From PoT sp049331405 (GTDB lineage Bacteria; Planctomycetota; Planctomycetia; Isosphaerales; Isosphaeraceae), in assembly GCF_049331405.1 (NCBI RefSeq), contig NZ_CP186274.1:4402001-4466000 (forward strand): DNA of 64,000 nt, written 5' to 3'. This document shows positions 25,340-34,397 of the stretch, in pieces (the stretch's first letter is position 1; each line of letters opens with the position of its first letter). Made by a program: the position numbers and the translations under genes. A model generated the notes under the pieces. That model did no database searches and was not told the origin of the DNA. It worked only from the letters and a program-made list of their open reading frames with translations.

Positions 25340-26005
25340 TCAGGAGGCAGAGGGACCACCGGCGAGGAGCGATGCAGCGTCGTCGATCCAGGGGGCGAGA
25401 CCGCTGACGGCGCCGCGGAGCGTCTCGAGTTCACCCGGAGTCGCATCACTCGCCGAGCCGAGACGCACCAGTCGCCCGCCTCGATGACCTCGGCCCGCGT
25501 GTGGACCAAGCCCCGAGCCGTCAACGAAGATAAGGCCGCCCGACTGCCGCTCTCCGGCGAGTCGACCGACCCGTCCCAAAACGACCAGGACGCCCGACTT
25601 CTGGTTGAGCCCGGCTCGATTCCCGGCATTGCGGTTGGTGATGATGACTCCGCCTTCTTGCGCATAGCCGAGGCCTTCACCGACATCACCGCAGACGAGC
25701 AGCCGTCCGTCGCGCAAACCGCGACCGGCTCCATCGGCGGCCGCCCCGCGACAGATAACCGTCACCCCCGGGGCGTCAAGGCCCGCCGCGAGTTCGGGGC
25801 CGGCGCGGCCTTCGACCTCGATGAGAGCCTTCCAGCTCCCGCGAAGGCCCGAGACCAAAAAGCGTTGGCCCTCCGCGCCGACGAGTCGGACGCGGGGGCA
25901 ACCTTGGTGGAGCAGTTCGATCAGCTCTGCGTTGATCCGCTCATAGTCGCGAATGTCCGGGATCGAGATTTGTGGGACATTCAAACTCGAATCGTCTTCG
26001 CTCAT
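25340..26005 (-). CDS. Stand-alone GXGXG (glutamate synthase C-terminal-like) protein
   Basis: A 221-aa protein whose middle part is a right-handed beta-helix of the GXGXG type found at the C-terminus of glutamate synthase large subunit, in GlxC/MgsB-like subunits and in formylmethanofuran dehydrogenase subunit C. The opening 'INAELIELLHQGCPRVRLVG' and repeats 'GVTVICRGAAADGAGRGLRDGRLLVCGDVG' (shown here in parts: 'GVTVICRGAAADGAG', 'GRLLVCGDVGEGLG', 'SGGLIFVDG') fit. The amidotransferase and FMN domains are absent, so it cannot be a glutamate synthase alone. Its ATG overlaps the stop of the HEAT-repeat gene as ATGA, implying translational coupling. Role unknown; a scaffold or subunit is likely. 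Confidence 0.75.
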   Translation of the reverse strand: MSEDDSSLNVPQISIPDIRDYERINAELIELLHQGCPRVRLVGAEGQRFLVSGLRGSWKALIEVEGRAGPELAAGLDAPGVTVICRGAAADGAGRGLRDGRLLVCGDVGEGLGYAQEGGVIITNRNAGNRAGLNQKSGVLVVLGRVGRLAGERQSGGLIFVDGSGLGPHAGRGHRGGRLVRLGSASDATPGELETLRGAVSGLAPWIDDAASLLAGGPSAS

Positions 26006-27546
26006 CGGGCACCGGCACCGGCGGCGACCTTGGCGGGCTGGCCCTGAGCACCGGCCACGTCGGCCTTGACCGGGTACTGCGTGCCTTGCGGGACCAGGAA
26101 CGTGTTCGAGGGGGGATTCTTCTCGAGGTAGGCCCGAAGCTGACCAACCCGTTCCGTCAGGTCTTTGGCGACCTGCGCCTGCGTCCCCTTGGGGGAGTTA
26201 ATCAGGTCGACGGAGGTCTTGACGAGCGGCTTCACGAGCTCGGCGATCTCCTTGACGGCCCGGTTCTGGGCGACCGCGGGGATCTTCATCAGGCCCGAGT
26301 CCCTCGCCCCTTCCTGGCCGTAGAAAGCGGGGAAGACCTGATAAACGAGGACCGAGGTCCAGTACTGGGCGAGGGTGATGTTCTCTTCATAGGAGTTCGC
26401 GACCTTCTCGCCCACCGTCGCCGCCACGTCGCCAATGAAGTAGGCCACGAGTGGATAGTTGAACTGGACGACGCCGCTATTAAGCCGCATCATTCCCAGC
26501 GACCAGGCGGCCTGGGCACGCACTTCGGGTTTAGCCTCGCGATTGGCGAGTTGGTGGACGACGGCGTCGGCCATCTCCACCTTGCCGGCGGCGGCCGGGT
26601 CGGCCGCGAGTCGCAGAGCACCGAGCGCCTCGAGGGCTCGGACCTGGACCGGCCAAGGGATTTCCGCCTCGCGGTTCAGGAAGTTCGACAGGGCCTTGGC
26701 CGCCGGGATCGCCCGGCCGCTCAGGACCTCATCGACCCGGTTACCGCCCGCACCCGTCTGGACGATGTTCGTGATCCCGCGTGCGGCCCAGAGCTTCACC
26801 CAAACCAACTGGTTCTTGTCGTTCAGTTGCTGGGTGTAAACGTTGATCGCGTCGGGGCTGCCCGTCTGCCCGAGCACGATGATGGCCTGGAGCCTGGAGA
26901 TCGGGTGATTCTCGAGGATTCGCGGCAGGACCTTGAGCAGTTCCTGGCTGTAGGAGTTGAGGAACTCCTGATTATTCCCACGCTTGGCGATGTCGATGGG
27001 GTCGAGGAGATACCTGACCGCGTCGCGGATCCCGACCTTGGCGCTCTGGCTGACGGGCTTGCCATCCTCCACGATGGCGCGGATGTAGGACGGATTTGTT
27101 AGATCGGCGGCAAGGCCGGCGATGAACTTGGAGAGGGTGTCGCGATTGATGGGAGCGCCACCGGCCATCTCGGCGACAAGCTTCCTCACCTGGATCGTGG
27201 GAGTAACCCCCGCAAGCGGCTGGTATTTTTTTGAGAGCGCCTCGACGGCCTTCGGATCTTTGAAGACCTCGATGGCATGCTCTTTGGTCGATTCGCTGGC
27301 GGCGGTCTCCCCTTTGTCCTCGTCGGCCTTCTCAGCGTCGGCGGGGGGCGCGTCCTTGGACTTCTCCGCGTCCTTCGGAGCCGGAGCCTCCTTTTCCTTG
27401 GGGGCCGCGGCGTCTTTCTTCGTACTACCTGAGCTCTTGGCGGGCGCCTGCGAATGCGCATTGAGAGACAGCGCCGCGATCAGCCCGATCGAAAGGCACA
27501 CCCACGAGTACCCCCGTGGCAACCTCGGGGCGAGCACTCTGAACAT
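26002..27546 (-). CDS. Exported HEAT-repeat-like protein
   Basis: A 514-aa protein with a signal peptide (residues 1-32, 'VCLSIGLIAALSLNAHSQA'), a low-complexity Ala/Lys/Glu/Pro linker (about 33-75), and an alpha-helical repeat region with HEAT-like units, for example 'RLQAIIVLGQTGSPDA', 'VKLWAARGITNIVQ', 'VQVRALEALGALR' and 'VRAQAAWSLGMMRL'. HEAT arrays usually bind proteins. The start at 27546 has GAGAGG 9 nt upstream. Its stop overlaps the GXGXG gene start by 4 nt (ATGA), but the HEAT protein should be exported and the GXGXG protein not, so a direct complex is not assured. No specific function can be assigned. Confidence 0.82.
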   Translation of the reverse strand: MFRVLAPRLPRGYSWVCLSIGLIAALSLNAHSQAPAKSSGSTKKDAAAPKEKEAPAPKDAEKSKDAPPADAEKADEDKGETAASESTKEHAIEVFKDPKAVEALSKKYQPLAGVTPTIQVRKLVAEMAGGAPINRDTLSKFIAGLAADLTNPSYIRAIVEDGKPVSQSAKVGIRDAVRYLLDPIDIAKRGNNQEFLNSYSQELLKVLPRILENHPISRLQAIIVLGQTGSPDAINVYTQQLNDKNQLVWVKLWAARGITNIVQTGAGGNRVDEVLSGRAIPAAKALSNFLNREAEIPWPVQVRALEALGALRLAADPAAAGKVEMADAVVHQLANREAKPEVRAQAAWSLGMMRLNSGVVQFNYPLVAYFIGDVAATVGEKVANSYEENITLAQYWTSVLVYQVFPAFYGQEGARDSGLMKIPAVAQNRAVKEIAELVKPLVKTSVDLINSPKGTQAQVAKDLTERVGQLRAYLEKNPPSNTFLVPQGTQYPVKADVAGAQGQPAKVAAGAGAR

Positions 27547-28303
27547 GTTCGACAACCTCTCGTTGGACCCTCGAACGGCGCACTCGGCCATACTCTTCGG
27601 CCAGGGCGCGGTCGTGAGGTCAGGTGCGCGTGTCTCAAGATTGGGTCGACGATACTCAGGCGAGTATCCCAGCCGAGAATCGGGGACCGGTCATCGGAGG
27701 GCCCAGGAAATGGCCTCGATGGGTACCCTAGGCCCCATGGAAGGGCTTGCGTGACGTAGACAACGACCGGGTCGGAAATTGCCGGATGTGACAATTCCTC
27801 ATCTCGCGACAGCCGTATGACTTCCATCAAGCATAACCTAATTCAAGTTACCCTGCGGAATCACCCATGTCAAGTTACCCAACCACCTCAATCGCATGCA
27901 GTCAGGTATCGAAAACGCGAGCCGGAAGCCCTGTCAGGACCACTACAAGGCTCGCGTCGAAAACGGTCACAATACCTTTCTCTTTCAAGAATCGGCCAGG
28001 GAATTCGAGCTCGACCTGGACCTAGTCTCTTGGACGCATCCGGTCCCTATCGGTTCCACAGTCTCTATCTTTCATGAAGCAGGGTGCGACGCAAGGCCCC
28101 AAACGTCGCAGCCAGGCGCGTCGATGCAGGCCGACTCGCATGGGCGAGGGTCGAGGGTCCTGGGTGTTGTCGACGGGATGAGGGCTTCGTACAATCTGGC
28201 AGCATACACCTCCGCCGCTACCGACTACGCGGGATTCGAGCCTTCAAGCACTCGTCCACGTCAAGTCCTGGCCGGAGGGGAACGCCAGGAGCATTGGAGA
28301 GGA
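27547..28303. other. Intergenic region between divergent genes
   Basis: About 750 bp. It contains a small hairpin (GATACTC 27651-27657 with GAGTATC 27662-27668) and a direct repeat TCAAGTTACCC at 27843-27853 and 27870-27880 (27-bp spacing), which could be regulatory. An open frame reaches from 27896 into the downstream gene but has no ribosome-binding site or family match. Confidence 0.45.
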
Positions 28304-29086
28304 ATGGTCGAGCGTCGTTATATATTCCCTGGTGTGATCGAACTGAACGTGCAGGCTCGGCGTCGGCTGGGCGTCAACATCTACCTCATTGATGGCGGAT
28401 CGGAGTACGCGCTCATCGACGTCGGCTTCCTGGACGAACTGCCCGACGTGCTCGAGCTGATCCGCCAGATGAACTACCCCCTCTCCTCCTGCAAGATGAT
28501 CCTGGCCACCCACGCGGACGCCGACCATACCCAGGGTCTGGCCCGGGCGCGCGACGTCCTCAAGTGTAAGGTGGCCGCGCATCCCAAGAGCGTGGCCCCA
28601 CTTGAGGACGGGGACGAGGTCCTCACCTATGCGAGGATCGACGCCCAGAACATCCACATCCCCATGCCCAAGTGCAAGGTTGACATCAAGATTAACGAAG
28701 GGGACGTGATCGAGATCGGCGACAAGAAGCTCGAGGTCTGGAGCACGCCCGGACACACCGCGGGCCAGCTCTCGTTCCGGATGGGCGACCTCCTCTTCTC
28801 CGGCGACAACATCTTCCGTGATGGGTGCGTCGGCGTGATCGACGCTCACCACGGATCGAACCTCGTCGAGTTCATCGCGAGCCTCAAGCGGATCAAGGCT
28901 TGCGACGCCAAGTACCTCCTGCCGTCGCACGGGCCGATCTTCCGCAAGGACAACGCCCTGCTCGACGCGACGATCACCCGGCTCGAGTCGTACACCCATA
29001 TGTCCGACTTTGGGACCTGCGCCATCGACTGGCCCCTCCTCGACGCCTGGGAGGACGAGCTGGCGCAGGGAATCGTGAACCTCTGA
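28304..29086 (+). CDS. MBL-fold metallo-hydrolase
   Basis: A 260-aa metallo-beta-lactamase-fold hydrolase. The family's metal motifs are present: 'ATHADADHTQG' (HxHxDH type with Ala in place of the first His: T-H-A-D-A-D-H), 'STPGHTAGQLSF', 'LFSGDNIF' and 'LLPSHGP'. Compared with the usual T-H-x-H-x-D-H the second His position is Asp, a feature of some divergent members. Substrates range from glutathione thioesters to lactones, so the reaction is open. The start at 28304 has GGAGAGGA just upstream and matches the family N-terminus ('VIELNVQARRRLGVNIYLI'); the frame is open back to 27896 but that part looks non-coding. Confidence 0.88.
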   Translation: MVERRYIFPGVIELNVQARRRLGVNIYLIDGGSEYALIDVGFLDELPDVLELIRQMNYPLSSCKMILATHADADHTQGLARARDVLKCKVAAHPKSVAPLEDGDEVLTYARIDAQNIHIPMPKCKVDIKINEGDVIEIGDKKLEVWSTPGHTAGQLSFRMGDLLFSGDNIFRDGCVGVIDAHHGSNLVEFIASLKRIKACDAKYLLPSHGPIFRKDNALLDATITRLESYTHMSDFGTCAIDWPLLDAWEDELAQGIVNL

Positions 29087-29156
29087 GACTGATCTGAACC
29101 GAGACAATCCTTCGCGGACGAGCCGAACCAGGGTCCGACCGCGTGCGTCGGATCGC

Positions 29157-29178
29157 GGCCGACCTCCGACGGTCGGCC
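29157..29178 (+). terminator. Hairpin between the MBL gene and cydA
   Basis: GGCCGACC (29157-29164), 6-nt loop, GGTCGGCC (29171-29178): a perfect 8-bp stem 70 bp after the MBL gene and 130 bp before cydA. No clear T-run, so a weak terminator or leader structure. Confidence 0.4.
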
Positions 29179-29311
29179 TCGCTCTCGTTCCGCCCGGCAA
29201 CCGCCCGAGGCCGACCGGATTGCGAGTTACCTTCGCTCTCCGGTCGGGAACAGGCGGACCGTCCTTCCCCCCCATGAGACCCGGCCTCGCCGGGTCGAGG
29301 AGTTGGCGGGA

Positions 29312-30661
29312 ATGTCGAATCTCTTGGCCGCTCGCTGGCAGATGGCCATCTCGCTCGGATTCCACATCATCTTCGCCGTGATCGGGATCGCCCTCCCGCT
29401 GTTGATGGTGATCGCCGAGGCCCTCTGGCTCAGGACGAAGGATCCGGTCTACCGGATCCTCGCCCAGCGCTGGGCGCGCGGGGCGGCGATCCTCTTCGCG
29501 GTCGGCGCCGTCTCCGGGACGGTCCTTTCCTTCGAGCTCGGGCTGCTCTGGCCGAAGTTCATGGAGTTCGCCGGGGCGATCATCGGGCCGGCCTTCTCGC
29601 TCGAAGGGTTCGCCTTCTTCACCGAGGCTATCTTCCTCGGAATCTACATCTACGGTTGGGACAAGGTCGGCCGCCTGACGCACCTCTTCGCCGGGACCGT
29701 TGTCGCCGCCAGCGGAGCGGCGTCGGGGGCGCTCGTGGTCCTGGCCAACGCCTGGATGAATACGCCACAGGGGTTCAAGCTCGATGCCCAGCGTAAGCCG
29801 ATCGACATCGACCCGATTGCCTCGCTGTTCACCCCGTCGGCCCTCTCTGAAACCCTTCACATGACGCTCGCCGCTTATGCGGCTACCGGCCTCCTGGTCG
29901 CCGGCGTCCATGCGGTGGCCCTGCTCCGCGACCGCACGAACCCTTTCCATCGCCACGCCCTGATGATCGCCCTGTTCGTCGGGGGCATCGCGTCGGTCCT
30001 CCAGCCGCTGAGCGGCGACTACGCGGCGAAGGTGGTCGCCAAGACTCAGCCGGTGAAGCTCGCCGCGATGGAGGGGCAATTCGAGACCGAGAACCGAGCC
30101 CCGCTCCGGATCGGTGGGATCCCGTTCCCGGAGGAGCGGGTGACGCGATACTCGATCGACATCCCCGGGGGCCTGAGCTTCCTCGCCTATGGCCGGTTCG
30201 ATGCCCAGGTCAAGGGGCTCAATGAATACTCCGTCAACGACCAGCCGGACGTCCGCGTGGTCCATCCCGCGTTCCAGGTCATGGTCGGATGCGGATCGGT
30301 GATGATGCTCGTCGTACTCTGGGCGGGACTCCTCGCCTGGCGTCAGAAGAAGCTTCCGGACGGGAGGCTCTTCCTCAGGGTCGTCGCACTGACGAGCCCA
30401 CTGGGGATGATCGCCATCGAGGCCGGCTGGATCGTCACCGAGGTCGGCCGGCAGCCCTGGATCGTCCATCAGGTGATGCGCACATCGGAGGCCGTCACGC
30501 CGGTCAGGGGGATCTGGATCTCGCTGATCGCCTTCGCCGGCTTGTATCTCGCGCTGGGGGTCATCGTGGCGAAACTGCTGCTCTATCAGTTCCGCTCGAG
30601 CCCCTCGGTCCAAGCCCTCAACGACCCCGCGAGCCTGGAATACGATGCCCACGACCACTGA
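29312..30661 (+). CDS. cydA: Cytochrome bd-type quinol oxidase subunit I
   Basis: A 449-aa polytopic membrane protein, the haem-bearing subunit of the bd-type terminal oxidase that passes electrons from quinol to oxygen. Visible: His18 in 'SLGFHIIFAVIG' (haem ligand), 'VSGTVLSFELGLLWP', a second haem-ligand helix 'LSETLHMTLAAYAATGLLVAG', and 'GWIVTEVGRQPWIVHQVMRT', the family's GRQPW signature. The loop between helices 6 and 7 is short, as in the cyanide-insensitive (CioA) branch. The start at 29312 has GAGGAG 9 nt upstream; a TTG at 29303 is too close to that site. It overlaps cydB by 17 bp. A low-oxygen or stress role is usual for the family. Confidence 0.95.
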   Translation: MSNLLAARWQMAISLGFHIIFAVIGIALPLLMVIAEALWLRTKDPVYRILAQRWARGAAILFAVGAVSGTVLSFELGLLWPKFMEFAGAIIGPAFSLEGFAFFTEAIFLGIYIYGWDKVGRLTHLFAGTVVAASGAASGALVVLANAWMNTPQGFKLDAQRKPIDIDPIASLFTPSALSETLHMTLAAYAATGLLVAGVHAVALLRDRTNPFHRHALMIALFVGGIASVLQPLSGDYAAKVVAKTQPVKLAAMEGQFETENRAPLRIGGIPFPEERVTRYSIDIPGGLSFLAYGRFDAQVKGLNEYSVNDQPDVRVVHPAFQVMVGCGSVMMLVVLWAGLLAWRQKKLPDGRLFLRVVALTSPLGMIAIEAGWIVTEVGRQPWIVHQVMRTSEAVTPVRGIWISLIAFAGLYLALGVIVAKLLLYQFRSSPSVQALNDPASLEYDAHDH

Positions 30662-31700
30662 CGAGGCCTTGCTGATCTCCCTGGCCATGCTCGGGGGCTT
30701 GCTCGTCTACGCGCTCTTCGGCGGCGCCGATTATGGCGCGGGCGTCTGGGACCTGCTCGCGCGAGGCCCCCGGGCCGACGCCCAGCGCAAGACGATTTCG
30801 AAGGCGATCGGCCCGGTCTGGGAGGCCAACCACGTCTGGCTGATCCTGGTGATCGTTTTGCTCTTCACGGGCTTCCCGACCGCCTTCAGCGTCGTCATGA
30901 TCCACCTGCACGTCCCGTTGACCCTGATGCTCATCGGAATCGTGCTCCGCGGGTCGGCCTTCACGTTCCGGGCCTATGACAATGCGCCGACGGCCCACAA
31001 GCGTTGGGGCGGGTATTTCGCCGTCCCGAGCGTCACGACCCCCATCTTCCTGGGCGTCGTCATCGGCTCGATCGCCACTGGCCAGCTCGAGGCGGTCGAC
31101 AAGGGCGCGATGGTCCTCTTCGGCCAGGTCTGGCTCAGCCCCTTCCCCTGGGTCGTGGGCGTCTTCGCCTTGAATCTCTTCTCATTCCTGGCGGCCGTCT
31201 ATTTGACCCTGGAAACCGAGGACATGGCCGTCCAGGCCGACTTTCGCCGCAAGGCGCTGACCTCGGGGATCCTGCTCGCGCCGGTCGCCCTGGCCGTCTA
31301 CCTGGTGGCGAAATCGCAGGCCCCTCTGATCTACCAGGGCCTGGATACCTCTCCCTGGGGATTCCCGGTTCGTCTCGCGACCGGGACCTTTGCCATCCTC
31401 ACCTTGCTCTCGCTCTATCTGCGATGGTTCCAGGTCGCCAGAGTCGGGGCGATGGTGCAGGTCACGCTCATCCTCCTTGGATGCGCACTGGCCCAGGCAC
31501 CTTACCTGATCCCTCCCCACCGATCCCTGGCGAATAGTGCCGCCCCGACCGCGACGCTGAGGTTCGTCCTCTACGCCCTCGTCGCCGGCTCGGCGATCCT
31601 CTTCCCTTCCATCATGATGTTGTTGCGTGTCTTCAAGTGGCACACCATGCCAATCAACGCGAAGCCCACGAAAGCCCCCGATCGCTCTTCAGCGAGATAG
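30645..31700 (+). CDS. cydB: Cytochrome bd-type quinol oxidase subunit II
   Basis: A 351-aa membrane protein that stabilises the haem subunit of the bd oxidase. Family features: N-terminal 'LVYALFGGADYGAGVWDLLARG', 'IGPVWEANHVWLILVIVLLFTGFP' with the conserved W-E-x-N-H-V-W, and 'VLRGSAFTFRAY'. About eight hydrophobic helices are visible. Its start lies inside the cydA coding region (17-bp overlap), so translation should be coupled. No cydX-like small gene or cydDC transporter is seen nearby; the 442 bp after the stop hold no recognised ORF. Confidence 0.95.
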   Translation: MPTTTDEALLISLAMLGGLLVYALFGGADYGAGVWDLLARGPRADAQRKTISKAIGPVWEANHVWLILVIVLLFTGFPTAFSVVMIHLHVPLTLMLIGIVLRGSAFTFRAYDNAPTAHKRWGGYFAVPSVTTPIFLGVVIGSIATGQLEAVDKGAMVLFGQVWLSPFPWVVGVFALNLFSFLAAVYLTLETEDMAVQADFRRKALTSGILLAPVALAVYLVAKSQAPLIYQGLDTSPWGFPVRLATGTFAILTLLSLYLRWFQVARVGAMVQVTLILLGCALAQAPYLIPPHRSLANSAAPTATLRFVLYALVAGSAILFPSIMMLLRVFKWHTMPINAKPTKAPDRSSAR

Positions 31701-32142
31701 CAACAAGCATCCCACTCCATCCCAATCCCTCCCGCTCAGGTCCGATTTCACGGGGCCTGCCCGTACCACTGCAAGTGTCGTCCCTTCTCACTTACCCCGA
31801 GTCCGACCCCAATCCATATCGGCAAACCAGATATTTGCAAGATTACGCATCACGGTATTGCCGGGACAATTCGGCAGTGACATAGGACACCATCGAGTGT
31901 CACTGCGCCACAGGCCATCAACTCATAGGAGTTCTGAGATGGCCCGTGGACAGTTCTCCTCGAACGTGCGGCGAGATTCGACATGAAAAAGATCTCTCAT
32001 GATCTTTGGAATGTTTACAGAATCCGAAATTTGGGTAAGATACACAAATTTGTTCGCACTTTCCCCCCGCGAATCCTACGCATCCCCGATAACTCGACCT
32101 GACCGATTGCACTGGACTTCAACAGAGGAGCTCGGCATCTCC
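31701..32142. other. Intergenic region upstream of the carbonic anhydrase gene
   Basis: About 440 bp, AT-rich towards its right half (from about 31990). Probably carries the promoter of the carbonic anhydrase gene, but no site can be placed with confidence. No RNA gene or repeat is seen. Confidence 0.4.
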
Positions 32143-33450
32143 ATGCAACGTTCCACGAGGCCCGAACGCGCGAACAAGACGCCTAAGAACCGGGTGAACC
32201 TCAATGTCGAGGTCCTGGAGACAAGGCTCGTCCTCAGCAGCGGGATGACCGCCGCGAGCGGCCGCGAGGCGATGGGATTCATTTCCGGCCACATCTCAAA
32301 TGATGCGAATGGGCGAGGTTTGGGGAGGGTCTCGGTCGAGTTGATCGCCGCGTCGAATCAGGTGGTGGCAACCACGCGTACAGGGCCCTTGGGTAATTAC
32401 CTATTCCGTGTCCGAGCCGATGGCCCGTACGTCGTGCATGCGGTCTCGCCGAGGCGATTCACCCAGACCTCGCCGACGTTCTCGAACGTCGAACCCACTG
32501 GCTCCTATGCGACCAATCCCAAGACGGGATTACCCTACAACAGTTCCAGTTGGAATTACCACACGGGCAATAATGACCCGGCCAACGGTCCGGTCGGGCC
32601 GGCATGGTGGTCGACCGTCGCCCCTGCCGGTGACGAGCCGTTCGAGTCGCCGATCAATATCCAGGGATCGCCCATCGACCTGAACCAGTATCTGTCGATC
32701 AATTATCAGAACGCGATCCCCAAGGCCATCGTCAACAATGGGGCTCAGATCCAGACCCAGTTCGCCTCGACCACGCTCGACACCATGTCACTCCATGGTC
32801 AGTCCTACACCCTCTCGCAATTCCACCTCCACGACCCCTCGGAGAACCAGGTGAACGGCTCCACCTTTCCGATGGAGCTCCACTTCGTCAATCAGAGCGC
32901 CTCGGGGGCTGAGACGGTGGTCGCCGTCTTCTTGCAACTCGGCAATTACAACCCCGCGCTGCAGACGGTGCTCGACGCGGCCAGCAAGGATCTCACCCAA
33001 CCGAACTCGACGACCACCATCAACACCCCGATCAACTTCTCGGGATTGCTCCCTTCGAACCTGGAGGGCTGGTTTTACCAGGGCTCGCTCACGACGCCGC
33101 CGCTCTCACAACCGGTGAACTGGCTCGTCCTGTCGACCCCGATCACGCTCAGCTATCAGCAACTCCAGCAATATGAGGCGGTCGCTGGCGGCGCGGGATT
33201 CCTCCCGAATGCCCGCCCCATCCAGCCGTTGGACGGCCGGCAGATGAACCAGTTCAACATCGAGTTGAATTACCGGGGAGGGTCGATCCTCGGGGCGAAT
33301 TTCTCGTTCGCTCCGCGAGCACTCGGTTTGAACGCCACCTCCGTCGACGCGAATCCAAACTCTCTTGATGCCCTGACACTGCCGATGAACCACAATACCA
33401 GGAATTCGATGATTTCCCGGGCAGCTCCCAAAGCCTTCAGCCGATCGTAG
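32143..33450 (+). CDS. Secreted alpha-carbonic anhydrase with surface signal
   Basis: A 435-aa zinc enzyme that interconverts CO2 and bicarbonate. The N-terminus 'LNVEVLETRLVLSSG' matches the planctomycete extracellular signal (VExLExRxLLS type). Next comes a carboxypeptidase-regulatory-like beta domain (about 45-105), then the alpha-CA domain. Zinc ligands are His228 and His230 in 'QFHLHDPSEN' and His247 in 'PMELHFV'; 'GSLTTPPLSQPVNWLVLS' carries the Thr of the active-site network. The proton-network Glu remains, but the adjacent His of 'SEH' is Asn. The start at 32143 has AGAGGAG about 13 nt upstream. It should act at the cell surface or outside, perhaps in CO2 supply. Confidence 0.93.
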   Translation: MQRSTRPERANKTPKNRVNLNVEVLETRLVLSSGMTAASGREAMGFISGHISNDANGRGLGRVSVELIAASNQVVATTRTGPLGNYLFRVRADGPYVVHAVSPRRFTQTSPTFSNVEPTGSYATNPKTGLPYNSSSWNYHTGNNDPANGPVGPAWWSTVAPAGDEPFESPINIQGSPIDLNQYLSINYQNAIPKAIVNNGAQIQTQFASTTLDTMSLHGQSYTLSQFHLHDPSENQVNGSTFPMELHFVNQSASGAETVVAVFLQLGNYNPALQTVLDAASKDLTQPNSTTTINTPINFSGLLPSNLEGWFYQGSLTTPPLSQPVNWLVLSTPITLSYQQLQQYEAVAGGAGFLPNARPIQPLDGRQMNQFNIELNYRGGSILGANFSFAPRALGLNATSVDANPNSLDALTLPMNHNTRNSMISRAAPKAFSRS

Positions 33451-34397
33451 ACTGCAACGGCCATTTGTTCTTGGTGTCCTGCGCCAATTCGCTTCAGTTT
33501 GTACTCTCGGCCGTCGGCAGCGGCAGATAGCCCCGAAGCTCTACCCAGAGTGTAGACGCTTTGGGGTCTCCTTTTCGTTTCTCGGGAATGGCCGGCCGAG
33601 CCATTCGAAAATCGGACCAGGATCTGCGGAATGACCCCGAACGCCAAACTAAACGGCCCATTGGCCCACTTCAGAGGGCCATCCAGATCCGTAACCTTCA
33701 AGTCAAAGAAATTACCCAGAACAAATATCCGAGCTAACACGTCAACGTTGTTCTTTTATAAATTTTATCTCTACTCATGTCTATTACGAAAGGCCGACTA
33801 TTCGGAGTCTGGGATTCACCTACCAGGCGCAACGCCGAGCTTCGAATGCTCGGTAATCGGAAGAAGCTGGACGAGAAGCAAGGTCCGAATTGCATGAATC
33901 CCCGAGATAAACCGCGGAGACACCTGATTTTGGGCAAACACGGCTTCTCTCGAGAGAGAGAAATACATCTATCGGATGATAATCTCCGTTGATTTTCGAT
34001 TCTCTATAATCCAACTCAACAATGAATATGGCTGGCCCTATTGACTGGAACGAATTACAACGAAGTCACCGTTCTCAACTCTCGCGACAAACACCTCAAT
34101 CTTAATTGTTTAAGCCACGCTCACCCCCTCATGCGTCTTCGGAAATTAAATTTTCTGATAATATTTCGGTTGCCAGCGGCTTAATTGCGCGTTATCTAGG
34201 AAAAGTCATCGTGCTACGAAGGAGATCCTCCCGAGGGCATGCTGAAGGGCCTCCACTCCGAAGACTTTGAGGCCGGGGCTTCATCCTCTCCCCCGGCTCG
34301 ACGGGTTGCTTCCGATTAATCTGACTTCGCCGATGGCCCCGCCGCACGACCCTTGCGCGGTGCCAGGCCCGGCTACAAATGCGAAAAGTGCTACACC
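33451..34397. other. AT-rich gene-poor region
   Basis: Nearly 950 bp without a supportable gene. From about 33690 to 34210 the base composition is clearly more AT-rich than the surroundings and stop codons interrupt all frames at short distances. Short open frames (for example 33777-33992) show no ribosome-binding site or known family. It may be a decayed insertion or a long regulatory region. Confidence 0.5.

Noticed and set aside
23930..26047. 705-codon open frame opposite corA, lipoprotein and GXGXG genes
   Set aside because: It crosses three real minus-strand genes and has no recognisable domain.
27896..28303. N-terminal extension of the MBL hydrolase
   Set aside because: The strong ribosome-binding site and the family N-terminus both begin at 28304; the upstream frame looks non-coding.
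28244..30688. 814-codon open frame opposite the MBL and cydA genes
   Set aside because: It is antisense to two clear genes and has the low-complexity Asp/Arg/Gly make-up expected of a GC-rich shadow frame.
33270..33740. 156-codon minus-strand frame at the end of the carbonic anhydrase gene
   Set aside because: Overlaps 180 bp of a clear gene, no ribosome-binding site, no family match.
33985..34010. Promoter with TATAAT in the AT-rich region
   Set aside because: No -35 element lies at a usable distance; TTGATT is only 10 bp away.
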